Assembly: GCA_021157585.1 (NCBI GenBank)
Contig: JAGGWH010000057.1
Location: forward strand, 1 to 56,545
Direction: 5' to 3'
Origin: Bacteroidales bacterium
GTDB taxonomy: Bacteria; Bacteroidota; Bacteroidia; Bacteroidales; UBA12170
DNA: 56,545 nucleotides
Shown here: one piece after another, positions 1 through 9,151 of the stretch
How positions within the stretch are numbered: position 1 is the first letter of the stretch
Layout of the letters: the number at the start of each line of letters is the position of its first letter
The notes under the pieces: model-generated
Database searches by the model: none
What the model was told of the DNA's origin: nothing
Seen by the model: the letters and a program-made list of their open reading frames with translations, nothing else
Translations under genes and position numbers: made by a program

Positions 1-817
1 AAATATTTGGATTAGAAGGTGCTACCGCGATGGCTAAACGACCTAGTTTCCCTTTTGGAAAACCATTGTGGATCTTGTTCCAGGTTTTCCCTGCATCTGT
101 CGATTTATAAAGTGCACTAGACTCTCCTCCCGATTCGAAAGACCAAGCGGTACGTCTAAATTCCCACATAGAAGCATAAAGCACATTTGGATTTGTTGGA
201 TCCATAGCCATATCGGCACAACCTGTTTTTTCATCTACATAAAGTACTTTTTTCCAAGAAACACCACCATCAGTAGTTTTATATACGCCACGGTCTTTGC
301 TATCCGACCAAAGCGCGCCTAAAACAGCAACATATATTTCCTTAGAATTTTCAGGATTAACAATAATATTAGCTATACGCTCTGAGTTCTCAAAGCCTAA
401 TTTTGTCCAATTTGAGCCGCCATCATTAGATTTGTAAAGTCCATTGCCAACCGAAACACTATTACGCGGCCAAGTTTCGCCAGTTCCAACATAAATAACA
501 TTATCAGGATCATTTGGATCGAGTGCAATAGCACCTATGGATTGACAATAGTCATCAAAAATGGGATTAAAAGTAGTGCCGGCATCATTAGATTTCCAAA
601 CACCACCTCCGGATGTACCAGTATAAATAATACGTGGATTTGTTGGATGAACTTCCATATCATTAATACGGCCACTCATTAGTGCCGGACCAATATGTCG
701 TGCACTTAGATCGCCAAACAGACCTTTTGCACTAATAGTTCCAGTCGTTTGTGCATTCGAGTTAAAAGGCAACAAACCGATACTCAAAATAATTGCAAAA
801 AATAATTTCTTTATCAT
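1..817 (-). CDS. Asp-box (BNR/sortilin-like) beta-propeller exported protein, 3' part missing
   Basis: The reading frame starts at ATG 817 and runs open off the left edge, so only about 272 N-terminal residues are visible. Residues 1-22 form a signal peptide (hydrophobic core, cut after NAQ). At least four Asp-box motifs of the type S-x-D-x-G-x-[TS]-[WF] follow (KSNDAGTTF, KSNDGGSNW, KTTDGGVSW, KSTDAGKTW), each preceded by a GV(W/Y)K or LYK strand. This is the VPS10/sortilin-like 6- to 10-bladed propeller common in Bacteroidota exported proteins of about 1000 residues, often labelled glycosyl hydrolase without proof. Location is periplasmic or cell surface; no catalytic residue can be assigned. 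Whether a C-terminal T9SS signal exists cannot be seen. It is read away from the neighbouring minus-strand gene across a 143-base gap. Confidence 0.85.
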   Translation of the reverse strand, partial: MIKKLFFAIILSIGLLPFNSNAQTTGTISAKGLFGDLSARHIGPALMSGRINDMEVHPTNPRIIYTGTSGGGVWKSNDAGTTFNPIFDDYCQSIGAIALDPNDPDNVIYVGTGETWPRNSVSVGNGLYKSNDGGSNWTKLGFENSERIANIIVNPENSKEIYVAVLGALWSDSKDRGVYKTTDGGVSWKKVLYVDEKTGCADMAMDPTNPNVLYASMWEFRRTAWSFESGGESSALYKSTDAGKTWNKIHNGFPKGKLGRLAIAVAPSNPNI

Positions 818-900
818 GGTTTTTATGATTTTGTTAATTAAAAAAAGACGTGAAAAGCCTCTCTAAATAATCATATTGAGCGCAGCCAAAATATCTAATT

Positions 901-935
901 TCAAAGCGTAAAGATTCCTCAGCTTCGCTCGGTAC
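901..935 (-). repeat. Possible dispersed intergenic repeat (CCGAGCGAAGC type)
   Basis: In the gap 818-960 the minus strand reads GTCGTACCGAGCGAAGCTGA followed by GGAATCTTTACG. This resembles the short GTCATTCCGAGCGAAGCGAG / GGAATC words scattered between genes in many Bacteroidota genomes. Only one copy is visible in this window, so its repeat status rests on memory of other genomes, not on this sequence. Confidence 0.4.
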
Positions 936-960
936 GACTCTATTATCGAATTTTTACAGC

Positions 961-1743
961 CTATTTTATTTCCTCTACAGCAGTTTCAATAGCTTCTTCT
1001 TCAGGAAATTCAAAGTCTGCATCATCAATTTCAGGATTTAACTCTATACTATCAAAAGCAATAGTTGAACCTGGCTGACCTTTTAAGCCCTGAGTCATTG
1101 AAAATGGCAAATAAATATCACCCACTTCTTGATAATCACTCAACTTAGATTCAGACATTTGACCTTTCATTGGACCGGCTTTAATTTCAGTCTGAACAAC
1201 AATAGGAACAAAGTTTTCAGTATCGAAGAAATAATAAGAAATATTTTCTTCTTCTTTTCCATCTATAATTACTGGAGTTTTAGTAAGCTTAAGCTTGAAT
1301 GTTTCCGTACCATCAACTTCTTCTTTTCCTAATAATTCTACTGAGTATCCTTTTTCTTTATAGTTTAAGAATGGATCAGGAAAATCTTTCACCTGACGTT
1401 TCATATTATCAGTAGTTTCTTGATCCATTTTTTCAGCTTTCTGAGTCATAAAATTCATGCCCCAAAGTATTTCTCCATTAAAAACACCTTGTTTCATAAC
1501 TTTACCCTGAAAGTTAATGATAGTCATTTGTTTACCACTTTTCAACCGAATAATTTCTATGGGAATCTCCATTCCTTGCTGATTCATTTTAGCAGTCATT
1601 TTCATTCCATCAATACTATTCCAAGCATCAATACCTCCGGTATTTTCAAAATAGTTAGCAATAATTTCATCAGCAGTTTGTGCATTTAATTGAGTGGAGA
1701 AACTAACAATCAAAGCAAGAAATAATAATTTTAATGTCTTCAT
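961..1743 (-). CDS. Exported LolA-like (outer-membrane lipoprotein-sorting-like) protein
   Basis: 260 residues with a signal peptide (residues 1-21, cut after LNA). The body begins with TADEIIANYFENTGGIDAWN, the start typical of Bacteroidota periplasmic proteins with a LolA/LppX-like half-barrel. It continues as alternating beta strands (gMKMTAKMNQQGMEIPIEI, VEEDGTETFKLKLT-like, YYFFDTENFVPIVV), matching the family feature of a lipid-binding curved sheet. The C-terminus is acidic (EFPEEEAIETAVEEIK). There is no lipobox, so it should be soluble in the periplasm. Its partner is unknown. The gene stands alone: the next minus-strand gene starts 144 bases downstream, and upstream is a 327-base region with several inverted repeats. 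Family assignment is by fold-like pattern only. Confidence 0.7.
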   Translation of the reverse strand: MKTLKLLFLALIVSFSTQLNAQTADEIIANYFENTGGIDAWNSIDGMKMTAKMNQQGMEIPIEIIRLKSGKQMTIINFQGKVMKQGVFNGEILWGMNFMTQKAEKMDQETTDNMKRQVKDFPDPFLNYKEKGYSVELLGKEEVDGTETFKLKLTKTPVIIDGKEEENISYYFFDTENFVPIVVQTEIKAGPMKGQMSESKLSDYQEVGDIYLPFSMTQGLKGQPGSTIAFDSIELNPEIDDADFEFPEEEAIETAVEEIK

Positions 1744-2070
1744 AAGTAAATAATTTTTTTGTGATATTTTTTATTCGCAAGTATTTTACTTGCCCAATAT
1801 AGTAATTACGATTTGAGAATTACTACTATACGACACACAAATGTGATAAATGTTACAGAATATTACACCTTTTTTAGATTTATTTAACAATAAAAATCTA
1901 CTCGATTAGACATCTAGGTATTCTGATATGAAAATAATAAAAAATGCTAATATTTATATAGATAGCTGTTTAAATGTAAACAATTTTACTAAATTGCGTT
2001 AATTTTCCTGAAAAACGCAATGATATAGATTGATAAACAATCTGTTTTTTATAAACTAAACCCACTTAAA
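1744..2070. other. Divergent intergenic region with three inverted repeats and a leader hairpin
   Basis: This 327-base gap lies between two divergent exported-protein genes. It holds GCAAGTA-TTT-TACTTGC (1777-1793), TAGTAATT-N10-AATTACTA (1800-1807/1818-1825), ATTGCGTT-N13-AACGCAAT (1993-2000/2014-2021), and AGATTG-N5-CAATCT followed by GTTTTTT (2027-2050) just before the ATG at 2071. All arms are perfect. I find no clear TAnnTTTG box and no ORF of coding character. The last hairpin plus T-run could act as an attenuator in the leader of the 2071 gene. Confidence 0.5.
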
Positions 2071-4314
2071 ATGAGAAAAAATTATCTGCTTTTTATCTTG
2101 ATTTTTATCACCTCTTTTGGTTTCTCTCAAAGCATTACTTGGAATGGTTATGAGATATCTTATATTGCTGAAACTAGTTTTGACACTGGCTTAGACGGTA
2201 AAGATGTAAACTCCAAATTACAAATTACAAATATCAGTAACACATCACCCCTGCCCCTTTATTTTCAGTTGTATATTGAGGGTCTATCATCTGAAGATCC
2301 TATTAGAGATACCCATGGTGATGGTGGCTTTGCTGTATTTCCTAATGGAGGCGGACTTCTTATAGAACAAGGTCAGACGGCATATACTCAAAGCTGGTTG
2401 AGTGGAATTTACGAAGGCCGATTTGGAAATATTCCACCTATAGTTGGTGAAACAAAACCTTATAATTTCCATTTTCTTTTTAGCGAATCTAGCGATGCAT
2501 TAAATGCTGCGGGCTTTCCAAAAAATGAAACTACAGTTGCTGATTTACCCGTAGTTTTAGAGTTTACTAATCACGAGAATTCTGTAGATGTAAGCAATGG
2601 CGATCTAAGCATCACTGTTGAAGTTACAACCGATGATACTTTTCCTTTTAGGGTTGAAGTAGTTACGGAATTAAGAGGCTTTATAGGCACTGACCTATTC
2701 AATACCATTCGTGTACAAAATGGCAATGGAGGAACAACACCTTATATTTTCAAAGCGAATGTTGCAAACAGAGACGATTGGGTAGTTAGAATCGACAAAC
2801 CAGATAAGAAAATAGAAATAATAAACGTTGATCCTAACGATCCTAATATTAGCATTACACTAACTCCGTCTATGCAAGGGATTTCTCCTTACGATTTCAC
2901 TTTACTTAAATCAATAAATACGGCTACAGGTTTTTGGCGCGGTGCAGTATCGGAAAGTGAAGGCACATTCTTAGCTGTTCCTGGTCAAGAAAATTGGAGT
3001 TCATCAGGACCTTCTAAAGCAGATTCGAAAATTTACAAATATAGTTTTGATGGAACATTAATTTGGGATTTCGACTTTGAATGGGAAGCTTGGGGTGGAG
3101 ATATGAGCGAAGACGGTAAAATAGTTATTGTAGCTAGCAACCGTCCTGAAAGCTCAGGAACTTACAACCCTTCCGGCGATGAATATATGCTTGTTATCGA
3201 TGGCGAGACAGGAAATGTAATGGCTAATATTCCAGGTCTGGAAACCAAAAGTTTAAAAATATCGCGAGATGCTAAATACGTAGCTATTGGATCACAACAC
3301 GGAACTTTCCATATTTACGATATTGTGAACCACTTAATGCATATGAATGTTGGCGGCTCTAATATTCACGGACAAGTACGAGAAATGTTATGGAGTAGCG
3401 ACAATACTTCTCTTTACGTGAGTACAGGCGATGGTTATCTAAGAAAATACAGTCTAAACCTATCAGAAACAGTAAGTTCAATAAATACTTGGACAGCATA
3501 TGCTGGTGGCTGGGCTTTTATAAACGGATTAAATCTAAGCGAAGACTTCAACTATATTACTGTTGGTTCAAAAGACAAAGGACAAACCGTTATAAGCACT
3601 ACAGATGGAACTGTTCTTTGGGCTAAGCATACGGGGAATTTCGATTCGAAGATTTCTAAAGACGGTAGAAGGTTAGTTACTTTTGGAGGCAAAATATTTG
3701 ATCTGCTTACAGGAGAATTAACAGGATTTTTAAACCGTACTGCCACAGCTCATTTCTTTAATACAAGCGACTTTATACTAGCTGCAGATAGAGTAACGAT
3801 AAACGGAGATAATATCCAAAATGGTATTACTGTGCATTCGCTGGAAGGAATTCAGTTAAACAATACGCTTGGAAAAGACCGATTTTATGATACAAATGAT
3901 TTAAGTTATACTGGAGGCGAGCAAGTGCAATGGTCTTACCTTTCTGATGATGATAGCCGACTTATTGTTTTAAGTCGAGATATGAATACCCTAAACGAAG
4001 TAGGCATTTCTATTTATTCTATTGCGAATAATGGAGAAGGACCTTTATCTGTTGAGGATAAACCTACGTTTTCTGATATGATTATGCTCTACCCTAACCC
4101 AGCAAATGAAAGACTCAACTTTTTACTTAGCAATAGTTTTATCGATGATATCACTTCTATCCAAATATTAGATATTAGTGGTCGGATAGTAAAAAATATT
4201 GAATCTATTCTTCCGCATTTAAGTGTTGATATTAACGATTTAGATACTGGAATTTACCTTGTTAGAGTTCAAACTCTAAACGGAAAATATTCTACTAAAC
4301 TTGTGAAGAGATAA
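2071..4314 (+). CDS. T9SS-secreted WD40/quinoprotein-like beta-propeller protein
   Basis: 747 residues. Residues 1-20 are a signal peptide ending at GFSQ. Residues 21 to about 280 are beta-rich modules without a recognised family. From about 285 to 660 the sequence is propeller-like, with repeated strands that end in an aspartate turn (KIYKYSFDGTLIWDFDF, YMLVIDGETGNVMANI, YVAIGSQHGTFHIYDI, LYVSTGDGYLRKYSL). The last ~75 residues are a T9SS type A sorting domain: YPNPANERLNF, then QILDISGRIV, GIYLVRV and a terminal KLVKR. It should therefore cross the outer membrane by T9SS and be attached to the surface or released. No enzymatic residues are visible. It is a single-gene unit followed by a strong hairpin terminator. 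Confidence 0.85.
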   Translation: MRKNYLLFILIFITSFGFSQSITWNGYEISYIAETSFDTGLDGKDVNSKLQITNISNTSPLPLYFQLYIEGLSSEDPIRDTHGDGGFAVFPNGGGLLIEQGQTAYTQSWLSGIYEGRFGNIPPIVGETKPYNFHFLFSESSDALNAAGFPKNETTVADLPVVLEFTNHENSVDVSNGDLSITVEVTTDDTFPFRVEVVTELRGFIGTDLFNTIRVQNGNGGTTPYIFKANVANRDDWVVRIDKPDKKIEIINVDPNDPNISITLTPSMQGISPYDFTLLKSINTATGFWRGAVSESEGTFLAVPGQENWSSSGPSKADSKIYKYSFDGTLIWDFDFEWEAWGGDMSEDGKIVIVASNRPESSGTYNPSGDEYMLVIDGETGNVMANIPGLETKSLKISRDAKYVAIGSQHGTFHIYDIVNHLMHMNVGGSNIHGQVREMLWSSDNTSLYVSTGDGYLRKYSLNLSETVSSINTWTAYAGGWAFINGLNLSEDFNYITVGSKDKGQTVISTTDGTVLWAKHTGNFDSKISKDGRRLVTFGGKIFDLLTGELTGFLNRTATAHFFNTSDFILAADRVTINGDNIQNGITVHSLEGIQLNNTLGKDRFYDTNDLSYTGGEQVQWSYLSDDDSRLIVLSRDMNTLNEVGISIYSIANNGEGPLSVEDKPTFSDMIMLYPNPANERLNFLLSNSFIDDITSIQILDISGRIVKNIESILPHLSVDINDLDTGIYLVRVQTLNGKYSTKLVKR

Positions 4315-4345
4315 AATCCTTTAAAAACAATACTGTTGTTTTTTA

Positions 4346-4391
4346 AAACAAGCGAAATCTATCAAAAAAATATGATGAGTTTCGCTTGTTT
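4346..4391 (+). terminator. Intrinsic terminator after the 2071-4314 gene
   Basis: AAACAAGCGAAA (4346-4357) pairs perfectly with TTTCGCTTGTTT (4380-4391) around a 22-base loop; T-rich sequence follows. It may also act on transcripts arriving on the minus strand from the amidohydrolase that ends at 4440. Confidence 0.75.
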
Positions 4392-4439
4392 AATTTTACA
4401 CTATACTCCTTAAGGTATATTTAATAAACATAAAATTTA

Positions 4440-6083
4440 TTACTTATTCTTATAAACTATCTTACCTCCAATTACCGTATAATTAATAAGTGTATTAGGA
4501 ATAGCCGAATCTTCACATTCCATAATATCCTGATTTAAAACCACAAAGTCGGCAAATTTCCCCTTTTCAATACTACCTTTAAGCTGCTCTTCAAATGCTA
4601 CCTTGGCAGCCCAAATAGTCATTCCTTTTAGAGTTTCTTCACGACTTAAAGCATTTTCTATCTGAAAACCATCGGCAGGATAGCCACTTATATCTTTTCT
4701 TACAACAGCTGCGTAAAAAGTTAAAAGAGGATCTATTTTCTCAATTGGGAAATCAGTTCCAAGAGGAATCCAATTATTTTGATTTAACAATTGTTTGTAA
4801 GCATATCCACCCTTTATCCTTTCCGAACCTACTCTCTCATCTGCCCAATACATATCTGATGTGGCATGAGTTGGTTGAACGGAAGGGATTATCGAGTACT
4901 TTCCAAAAAGATCAAAATCTTTCGGTGCGATTATCTGAGAATGTTCAATTCTCCAACGTTTATCGTTTTTAGACTGTAAAGCTTCGCCATAAATGCGCAA
5001 TATAACTCTAACTCCTGAGTCTCCAATAGCGTGGGTTGCAAGCTGATAATTACTTTCTAAAGCTATTTTACTTATTTTGCGATAATAATCCTCTTTCTCT
5101 ATCATTAAACCATAATTTCGGGGATCATCGGAATAAGGCTCTAACATACAAGCACCACGCGATCCAAGTGCTCCGTCGGCATATATTTTAATAGAACGTA
5201 CCGTAAGCTTATCAGTAACATATGGACCTTTTGGTAAGAAATAATCAAAATTTTCTTGACTTGGATCTAACATTGCATTAACACGAATACTTAAATCGTT
5301 TGATTTTTGCAGACTATCAATTAGCTGTACAGCCTGTAGACTAAGCCCCGCATCTGTTACTCCGGTTAAACCCACAGCAAAACAATTTTCCTCTGCTGTT
5401 TTCAATGCTTTTATTTTTGCTGATAGACTAGGTTCCGGAATTAAAGAACGTACTAAATTCATAGCATTATCGATTAAAATCCCACTTGGTTCTCCATTTT
5501 TTAATACTACTTCTCCCCCATCAACAAATGTTTCTGAAGTTATTTTTGCCATTTCAAGTGCCTTGCTGTTAACCCAAGCGGCATGTCCGTCAATACGAAC
5601 TAAATATACCGGAATTTCAGGAAATAGCTTATCCAATCCTTCTTTAGATGGGAATTTAAGTGTCGTCCAATCGTTTTGATCCCAGCCACGACCTAAAACC
5701 CAAGTGTTTTGTCGCTCTTTTTGAAAACTATCCAACAAGTTTAAGATTTCTTCTTCCGATTGAGTTTCAAATAGCTGCGCTTCGGTTTGAATTCCTTGTC
5801 CATAACCGGAGAAATGAGAATGAGCGTCAATAAATCCCGGATAAACATATTGTCCATCAAGATTAATAATTTCTTCTGCTTGATATTGAGAACATATTTC
5901 ATCAGTCGTTCCAACAGCTACAAATTTTCCGTTTTTAACAGCAAATGCTTCAGCAATGTTAAAGTCTTGGTTTACAGTATAAACTTTAGCATTTTTTACA
6001 ATTAAGTCTACTTCTTCCTTAGTGCTGCAAGCGGTTGTCATAGTTATTACGATAATTAATAAATAAAGATGTGTCTTTTTCAT
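4440..6083 (-). CDS. Lipoprotein amidohydrolase, YtcJ-like (Amidohydro_3)
   Basis: 547 residues. A lipobox (TTAC, Cys19) makes it a membrane-anchored lipoprotein. The metal-dependent hydrolase signature is intact: HSH at His88/His90 in YPGFIDAHSHF, a late DGALGSRG loop, THAIGD, IEHSQII and GTDFPIE near the end. The family forms a TIM barrel with a composite beta domain from both termini (IVKNAKVYTVN and VIGGKIVYKN are visible). YtcJ relatives hydrolyse N-acyl or cyclic amide bonds; the substrate here is unknown. Start ATG 6083 follows a typical TAATTATG context. It overlaps the 3' end of the upstream ABC ATPase gene by 65 bases, so it is presumably the last gene of that operon. A lipoprotein amidohydrolase beside a metallophore-type ABC transporter may be incidental. 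Confidence 0.88.
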   Translation of the reverse strand: MKKTHLYLLIIVITMTTACSTKEEVDLIVKNAKVYTVNQDFNIAEAFAVKNGKFVAVGTTDEICSQYQAEEIINLDGQYVYPGFIDAHSHFSGYGQGIQTEAQLFETQSEEEILNLLDSFQKERQNTWVLGRGWDQNDWTTLKFPSKEGLDKLFPEIPVYLVRIDGHAAWVNSKALEMAKITSETFVDGGEVVLKNGEPSGILIDNAMNLVRSLIPEPSLSAKIKALKTAEENCFAVGLTGVTDAGLSLQAVQLIDSLQKSNDLSIRVNAMLDPSQENFDYFLPKGPYVTDKLTVRSIKIYADGALGSRGACMLEPYSDDPRNYGLMIEKEDYYRKISKIALESNYQLATHAIGDSGVRVILRIYGEALQSKNDKRWRIEHSQIIAPKDFDLFGKYSIIPSVQPTHATSDMYWADERVGSERIKGGYAYKQLLNQNNWIPLGTDFPIEKIDPLLTFYAAVVRKDISGYPADGFQIENALSREETLKGMTIWAAKVAFEEQLKGSIEKGKFADFVVLNQDIMECEDSAIPNTLINYTVIGGKIVYKNK

Positions 6084-7107
6084 AATTATTAAATTTAGTG
6101 TTTTCTATAACGGTTAATATTTTGTCGATGGAAGCAAAAGCAGCAAATATTTCATTTTCTTTTTCTATAATAAATTCTCTTCTTTTACTGTCATAATAGG
6201 CTTTTAACGGCATAGATTGCTTTGTATTAGCACTAATACCTTTTCGGATTAAAGCTCTTTTTAGCCATTCAATTTCTATGGAGTTACCTTCAATATTTAA
6301 AACATCTACTGATTTTATATTCTGGATAAAATGCGCTGTCTTTAAATCAAAAGATAGTATATCGTTTGAAAAAGCCTTAGAAATAGCACCCTTTAAAACT
6401 AAATCTTCGGGGATTCCAGTTTGGACTTTATTCTTTTCGGGAAGAAGCCATATTAAATCGGCCATTTTCAATGCCAATTCTAAATCGTGAGTAGACAAAA
6501 TAATACCAACATTTTTCTGATGAGCAATTTTACGAAGCTCCGCCAATATAGCCATCTTTGAAGGGAAATCAAGAAAAGCCGTTGGTTCATCTAATAAAAT
6601 TAATGGAGTATCCTGAGCAAGAGCTTTAGCAATTAATACTTTTTGTTTTTCGCCATCACTCAACTCAATAAAATTACGATTAGCCAAACTCTGTAATGAT
6701 AGTAGATTTATTGCTTCATCAACCTTCTCCCTATCCTTATTATTTATTTTTCCCCAAAAATTAGTATAAGGAAATCGTCCCATAGCTATCAACTCCTTAA
6801 CGGTCATATTTGGAATATAAACACTCTCTGTTAAAACAATACTTAAGTTTTTTGATAGTTGTTGACTATCATAATTTTTAATAGAAGTCCCATCTAGTAG
6901 AATGTCTCCGCTCAAGCTGTTAAGCTCCGCACTAAAGCTTCGTAAAAGAGTAGATTTACCAACACCATTGGGTCCAATTAAACAGCAAAGCTCCCCTTTC
7001 TTTAGCTGTAAATTAAGGGATGACTGTATTTCTACCTGCTTATTTTTTTGGGTATAACCAATAGATAAATCCTTAGTTTCTAAAATATTTTTATCTGAGC
7101 TTATCAA
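6019..7107 (-). CDS. ABC transporter ATP-binding protein, FecE/BtuD-like, with C-terminal extension
   Basis: 362 residues. Walker A is GPNGVGKST (residues 45-53), followed by the signature LSDGEKQKVLIAKAL, Walker B LILLDEPTAFLD and switch His in STHDLE. It is the cytoplasmic motor for import of Fe-siderophore, heme or cobalamin with the adjacent permease. After the nucleotide-binding domain (about 1-260) come about 100 extra residues (IEIEWLKRALIRKGIS...), longer than E. coli FecE (about 255). The only start that keeps the N-terminal strand is TTG at 7107, overlapping the permease stop as TTGA, which suggests translational coupling. The 3' end runs 65 bases into the amidohydrolase gene. No substrate-binding protein or TonB receptor is in the window. 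Confidence 0.88.
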   Translation of the reverse strand: MISSDKNILETKDLSIGYTQKNKQVEIQSSLNLQLKKGELCCLIGPNGVGKSTLLRSFSAELNSLSGDILLDGTSIKNYDSQQLSKNLSIVLTESVYIPNMTVKELIAMGRFPYTNFWGKINNKDREKVDEAINLLSLQSLANRNFIELSDGEKQKVLIAKALAQDTPLILLDEPTAFLDFPSKMAILAELRKIAHQKNVGIILSTHDLELALKMADLIWLLPEKNKVQTGIPEDLVLKGAISKAFSNDILSFDLKTAHFIQNIKSVDVLNIEGNSIEIEWLKRALIRKGISANTKQSMPLKAYYDSKRREFIIEKENEIFAAFASIDKILTVIENTKFNNYEKDTSLFINYRNNYDNRLQH

Positions 7108-8141
7108 AATCCTATTTGTTTTCGTTTAATAATTAAATAGATTACCAAAGGAGCTCCAAATAGCGAAGTGATTACATTTATTGGTAATACATCTTGGAAA
7201 AAAGGCATTCTTGCCAAAAGATTACAAGCAAGGGATGTTATAGTACCGAGCAATAAAACTGCCGGTATTAATTGCTTATGATCTGAAGATTTAAAAAGTA
7301 ATCGAGCTAAATGAGGTGTAGCTAATCCAATAAAAGCGATGGGACCTGTAAAAGCGGTAATTATCGCTGTTAGATAACCCGAAAGAAGAATTAACTGCCA
7401 CCGAACTCGCTTTAGATTTACACCTAAATTTTGTGCGTAAGACTCTCCCAAAAGCATTGCATTCATTGGTTTTATAAGTAATGATGATAAAAATAAAGCA
7501 GGAAAAACTAAGATAATAAATAGTACTAACTGACTATTCTGAACATTGGCAAAACTACCCAATCCCCAAATAACAAATGCGTGAACTTCTCCTTGCTGAC
7601 CAACAAAATTTAATAGTCCGATTATAGATGAGACAGCATATCCTACCATTATTCCAATAATAAGCAGAGATGCATTATTTTTTACTTTTTTTGCTGCCAA
7701 CAAAACAATAAACAAAACCAAGAAAGCTCCAATAAAAGCGGCTAAATGAACTCCAAGTTCATTCAATATATTTGAGCCTATAAAACCTGTTCCTATTCCG
7801 GAACCCAATGTTAACAAAGCTACACCAAGACTAGCACCAGAACTAATTCCTAAAATAGATGGTCCGGCTAAAGGATTACGAAAAAGTGTTTGCATTTGTA
7901 ATCCGGCTAATCCCAAAGATGAACCTGCTAAAATAGCTGTAACAGCTTGCGGCATTCGTGATTCTAAAATTATGTGTCGCCAAACAATCTCATTTTCGGG
8001 GGTATTTGTATCAAAAAAATGAAGAAATACAGCAGAAGGAACCGATACTGAGCCAATAGCTAAGTTTAAGAATATCAACCCAAGCAAAAATATGCTTAGG
8101 ATAATGTAAATAAAACGTATGCTTTGATTTCTATCACTCAC
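7104..8141 (-). CDS. FecCD/BtuC-family ABC transporter permease
   Basis: About 345 residues with roughly ten hydrophobic segments. The family marks are present: ESRMPQAVTAILAGSSLGLAG near the N-terminus, NPLAGPSILGISSGAS, and GPIAFIGLATPHLARLL. This is the inner-membrane channel for Fe-siderophore, heme or vitamin B12 import. The start is uncertain. A TTG at 8156 lies inside a probable promoter (TTTG-N19-CACTTTTG, -7 box 8153-8146), so GTG at 8141, close to the predicted transcript start, is preferred; both add only hydrophilic residues before the first membrane helix. The stop overlaps the ATPase start by 4 bases. A BtuF/FepB-like binding protein is not encoded nearby. Confidence 0.85.
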   Translation of the reverse strand: MSDRNQSIRFIYIILSIFLLGLIFLNLAIGSVSVPSAVFLHFFDTNTPENEIVWRHIILESRMPQAVTAILAGSSLGLAGLQMQTLFRNPLAGPSILGISSGASLGVALLTLGSGIGTGFIGSNILNELGVHLAAFIGAFLVLFIVLLAAKKVKNNASLLIIGIMVGYAVSSIIGLLNFVGQQGEVHAFVIWGLGSFANVQNSQLVLFIILVFPALFLSSLLIKPMNAMLLGESYAQNLGVNLKRVRWQLILLSGYLTAIITAFTGPIAFIGLATPHLARLLFKSSDHKQLIPAVLLLGTITSLACNLLARMPFFQDVLPINVITSLFGAPLVIYLIIKRKQIGF

Positions 8142-8212
8142 TGTACAAAAGTGCAATTTTTTATCTGTTTTTCAAATGCTAGTTTTTTTTAATTTAGCCA
8201 AAAGACTTTATT

Positions 8213-9058
8213 ATGATATTAATTGCCGATAGCGGTTCTACAAAAACAGATTGGATTTTAATAGATTTAAAATCCGGACGGCGTACTTATTTTGAAGGAA
8301 TAGGACTAAATCCCTATCATTCAAATAGTAATAGCATTAATAAAGAGGTTCTGCAATTATTCAAATCTATAGATACATTAAAAGTTTCTCATATATATTT
8401 TTATGGTGCCGGTTGCTCAACAAAATCAACTAAACAAGTTATTATAGATGGTTTGATGAACCTTTTTTCTAATTCTAAAATTGAAGTGTACCATGATTTA
8501 GAAGGAGCAGCACGATCTTTATGCAAAAATACAGAAGGAATTGCCTGTATTTTAGGAACCGGATCAAACGCAACACATTTCGACGGTAAAAAAATAATAG
8601 ATAGTGCGGTATCCTTAGGTTATCTTTTAGGTGATGAAGGATCAGGCAATGCTATGGGAAAAAAACTCATTCACTCTATTTACCTTAAAACAGCACCTGA
8701 TTTAATTATTCAAGATTTCGAAAAAACATTTAATCTGACACTTGAAAAATTACTTATAGAAATTTATCAGAAGCCCTACCCTAACAGATTCTTAGCTTCG
8801 TTTACAAAATATATAAATCAAAATAAAAATAATCCGTTTATCTTAGAACTGATACATAAAACTTTTGAGGAATTTACTCAGTTGGTTATTCTTCCATTAA
8901 ATCCCGATAAAAAGTTAACTGTTCATTTTACGGGTTCTATTGCTTGGTTCTTTAAAGATGAATTGGAATTTATTATTAATAAATCAGGATTTATTTTAGG
9001 CCGTATTACTCAAAAACCCATTGACGATTTAGCAGAATATCATTTACTCAATATTTAA
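8213..9058 (+). CDS. BadF/BadG-type ATPase, N-acetylglucosamine kinase-like
   Basis: 281 residues of the actin-like (ASKHA) fold. The phosphate-1 loop is DSGSTKTDW (residues 6-14), the connect/phosphate-2 region is ACILGTGSNA, and GYLLGDEGSGNAMGK carries the family's conserved loop. The family phosphorylates N-acetylglucosamine or related amino sugars in eukaryotes and several bacteria; BadF proper activates a reductase, but those cluster with benzoyl-CoA genes absent here. A cytoplasmic sugar kinase acting in cell-wall or chitin sugar salvage is the likelier role. It is divergent from the ABC operon (71-base gap). TAATTTAG at 8190-8197 is a possible -7 element. Confidence 0.78.
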   Translation: MILIADSGSTKTDWILIDLKSGRRTYFEGIGLNPYHSNSNSINKEVLQLFKSIDTLKVSHIYFYGAGCSTKSTKQVIIDGLMNLFSNSKIEVYHDLEGAARSLCKNTEGIACILGTGSNATHFDGKKIIDSAVSLGYLLGDEGSGNAMGKKLIHSIYLKTAPDLIIQDFEKTFNLTLEKLLIEIYQKPYPNRFLASFTKYINQNKNNPFILELIHKTFEEFTQLVILPLNPDKKLTVHFTGSIAWFFKDELEFIINKSGFILGRITQKPIDDLAEYHLLNI

Positions 9059-9151
9059 AACAATATTTTTTATAAAAAAACATTATTAAGAAACAGCTGA
9101 TATGACTCCACTTATGCAAACCACCTCTGAGCAAAATTTAAATTATAACAG

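Noticed and set aside
8213-9058. Benzoyl-CoA reductase activator role for the BadF-family gene
   Set aside because: No reductase subunits are adjacent and the layout fits sugar kinases better.
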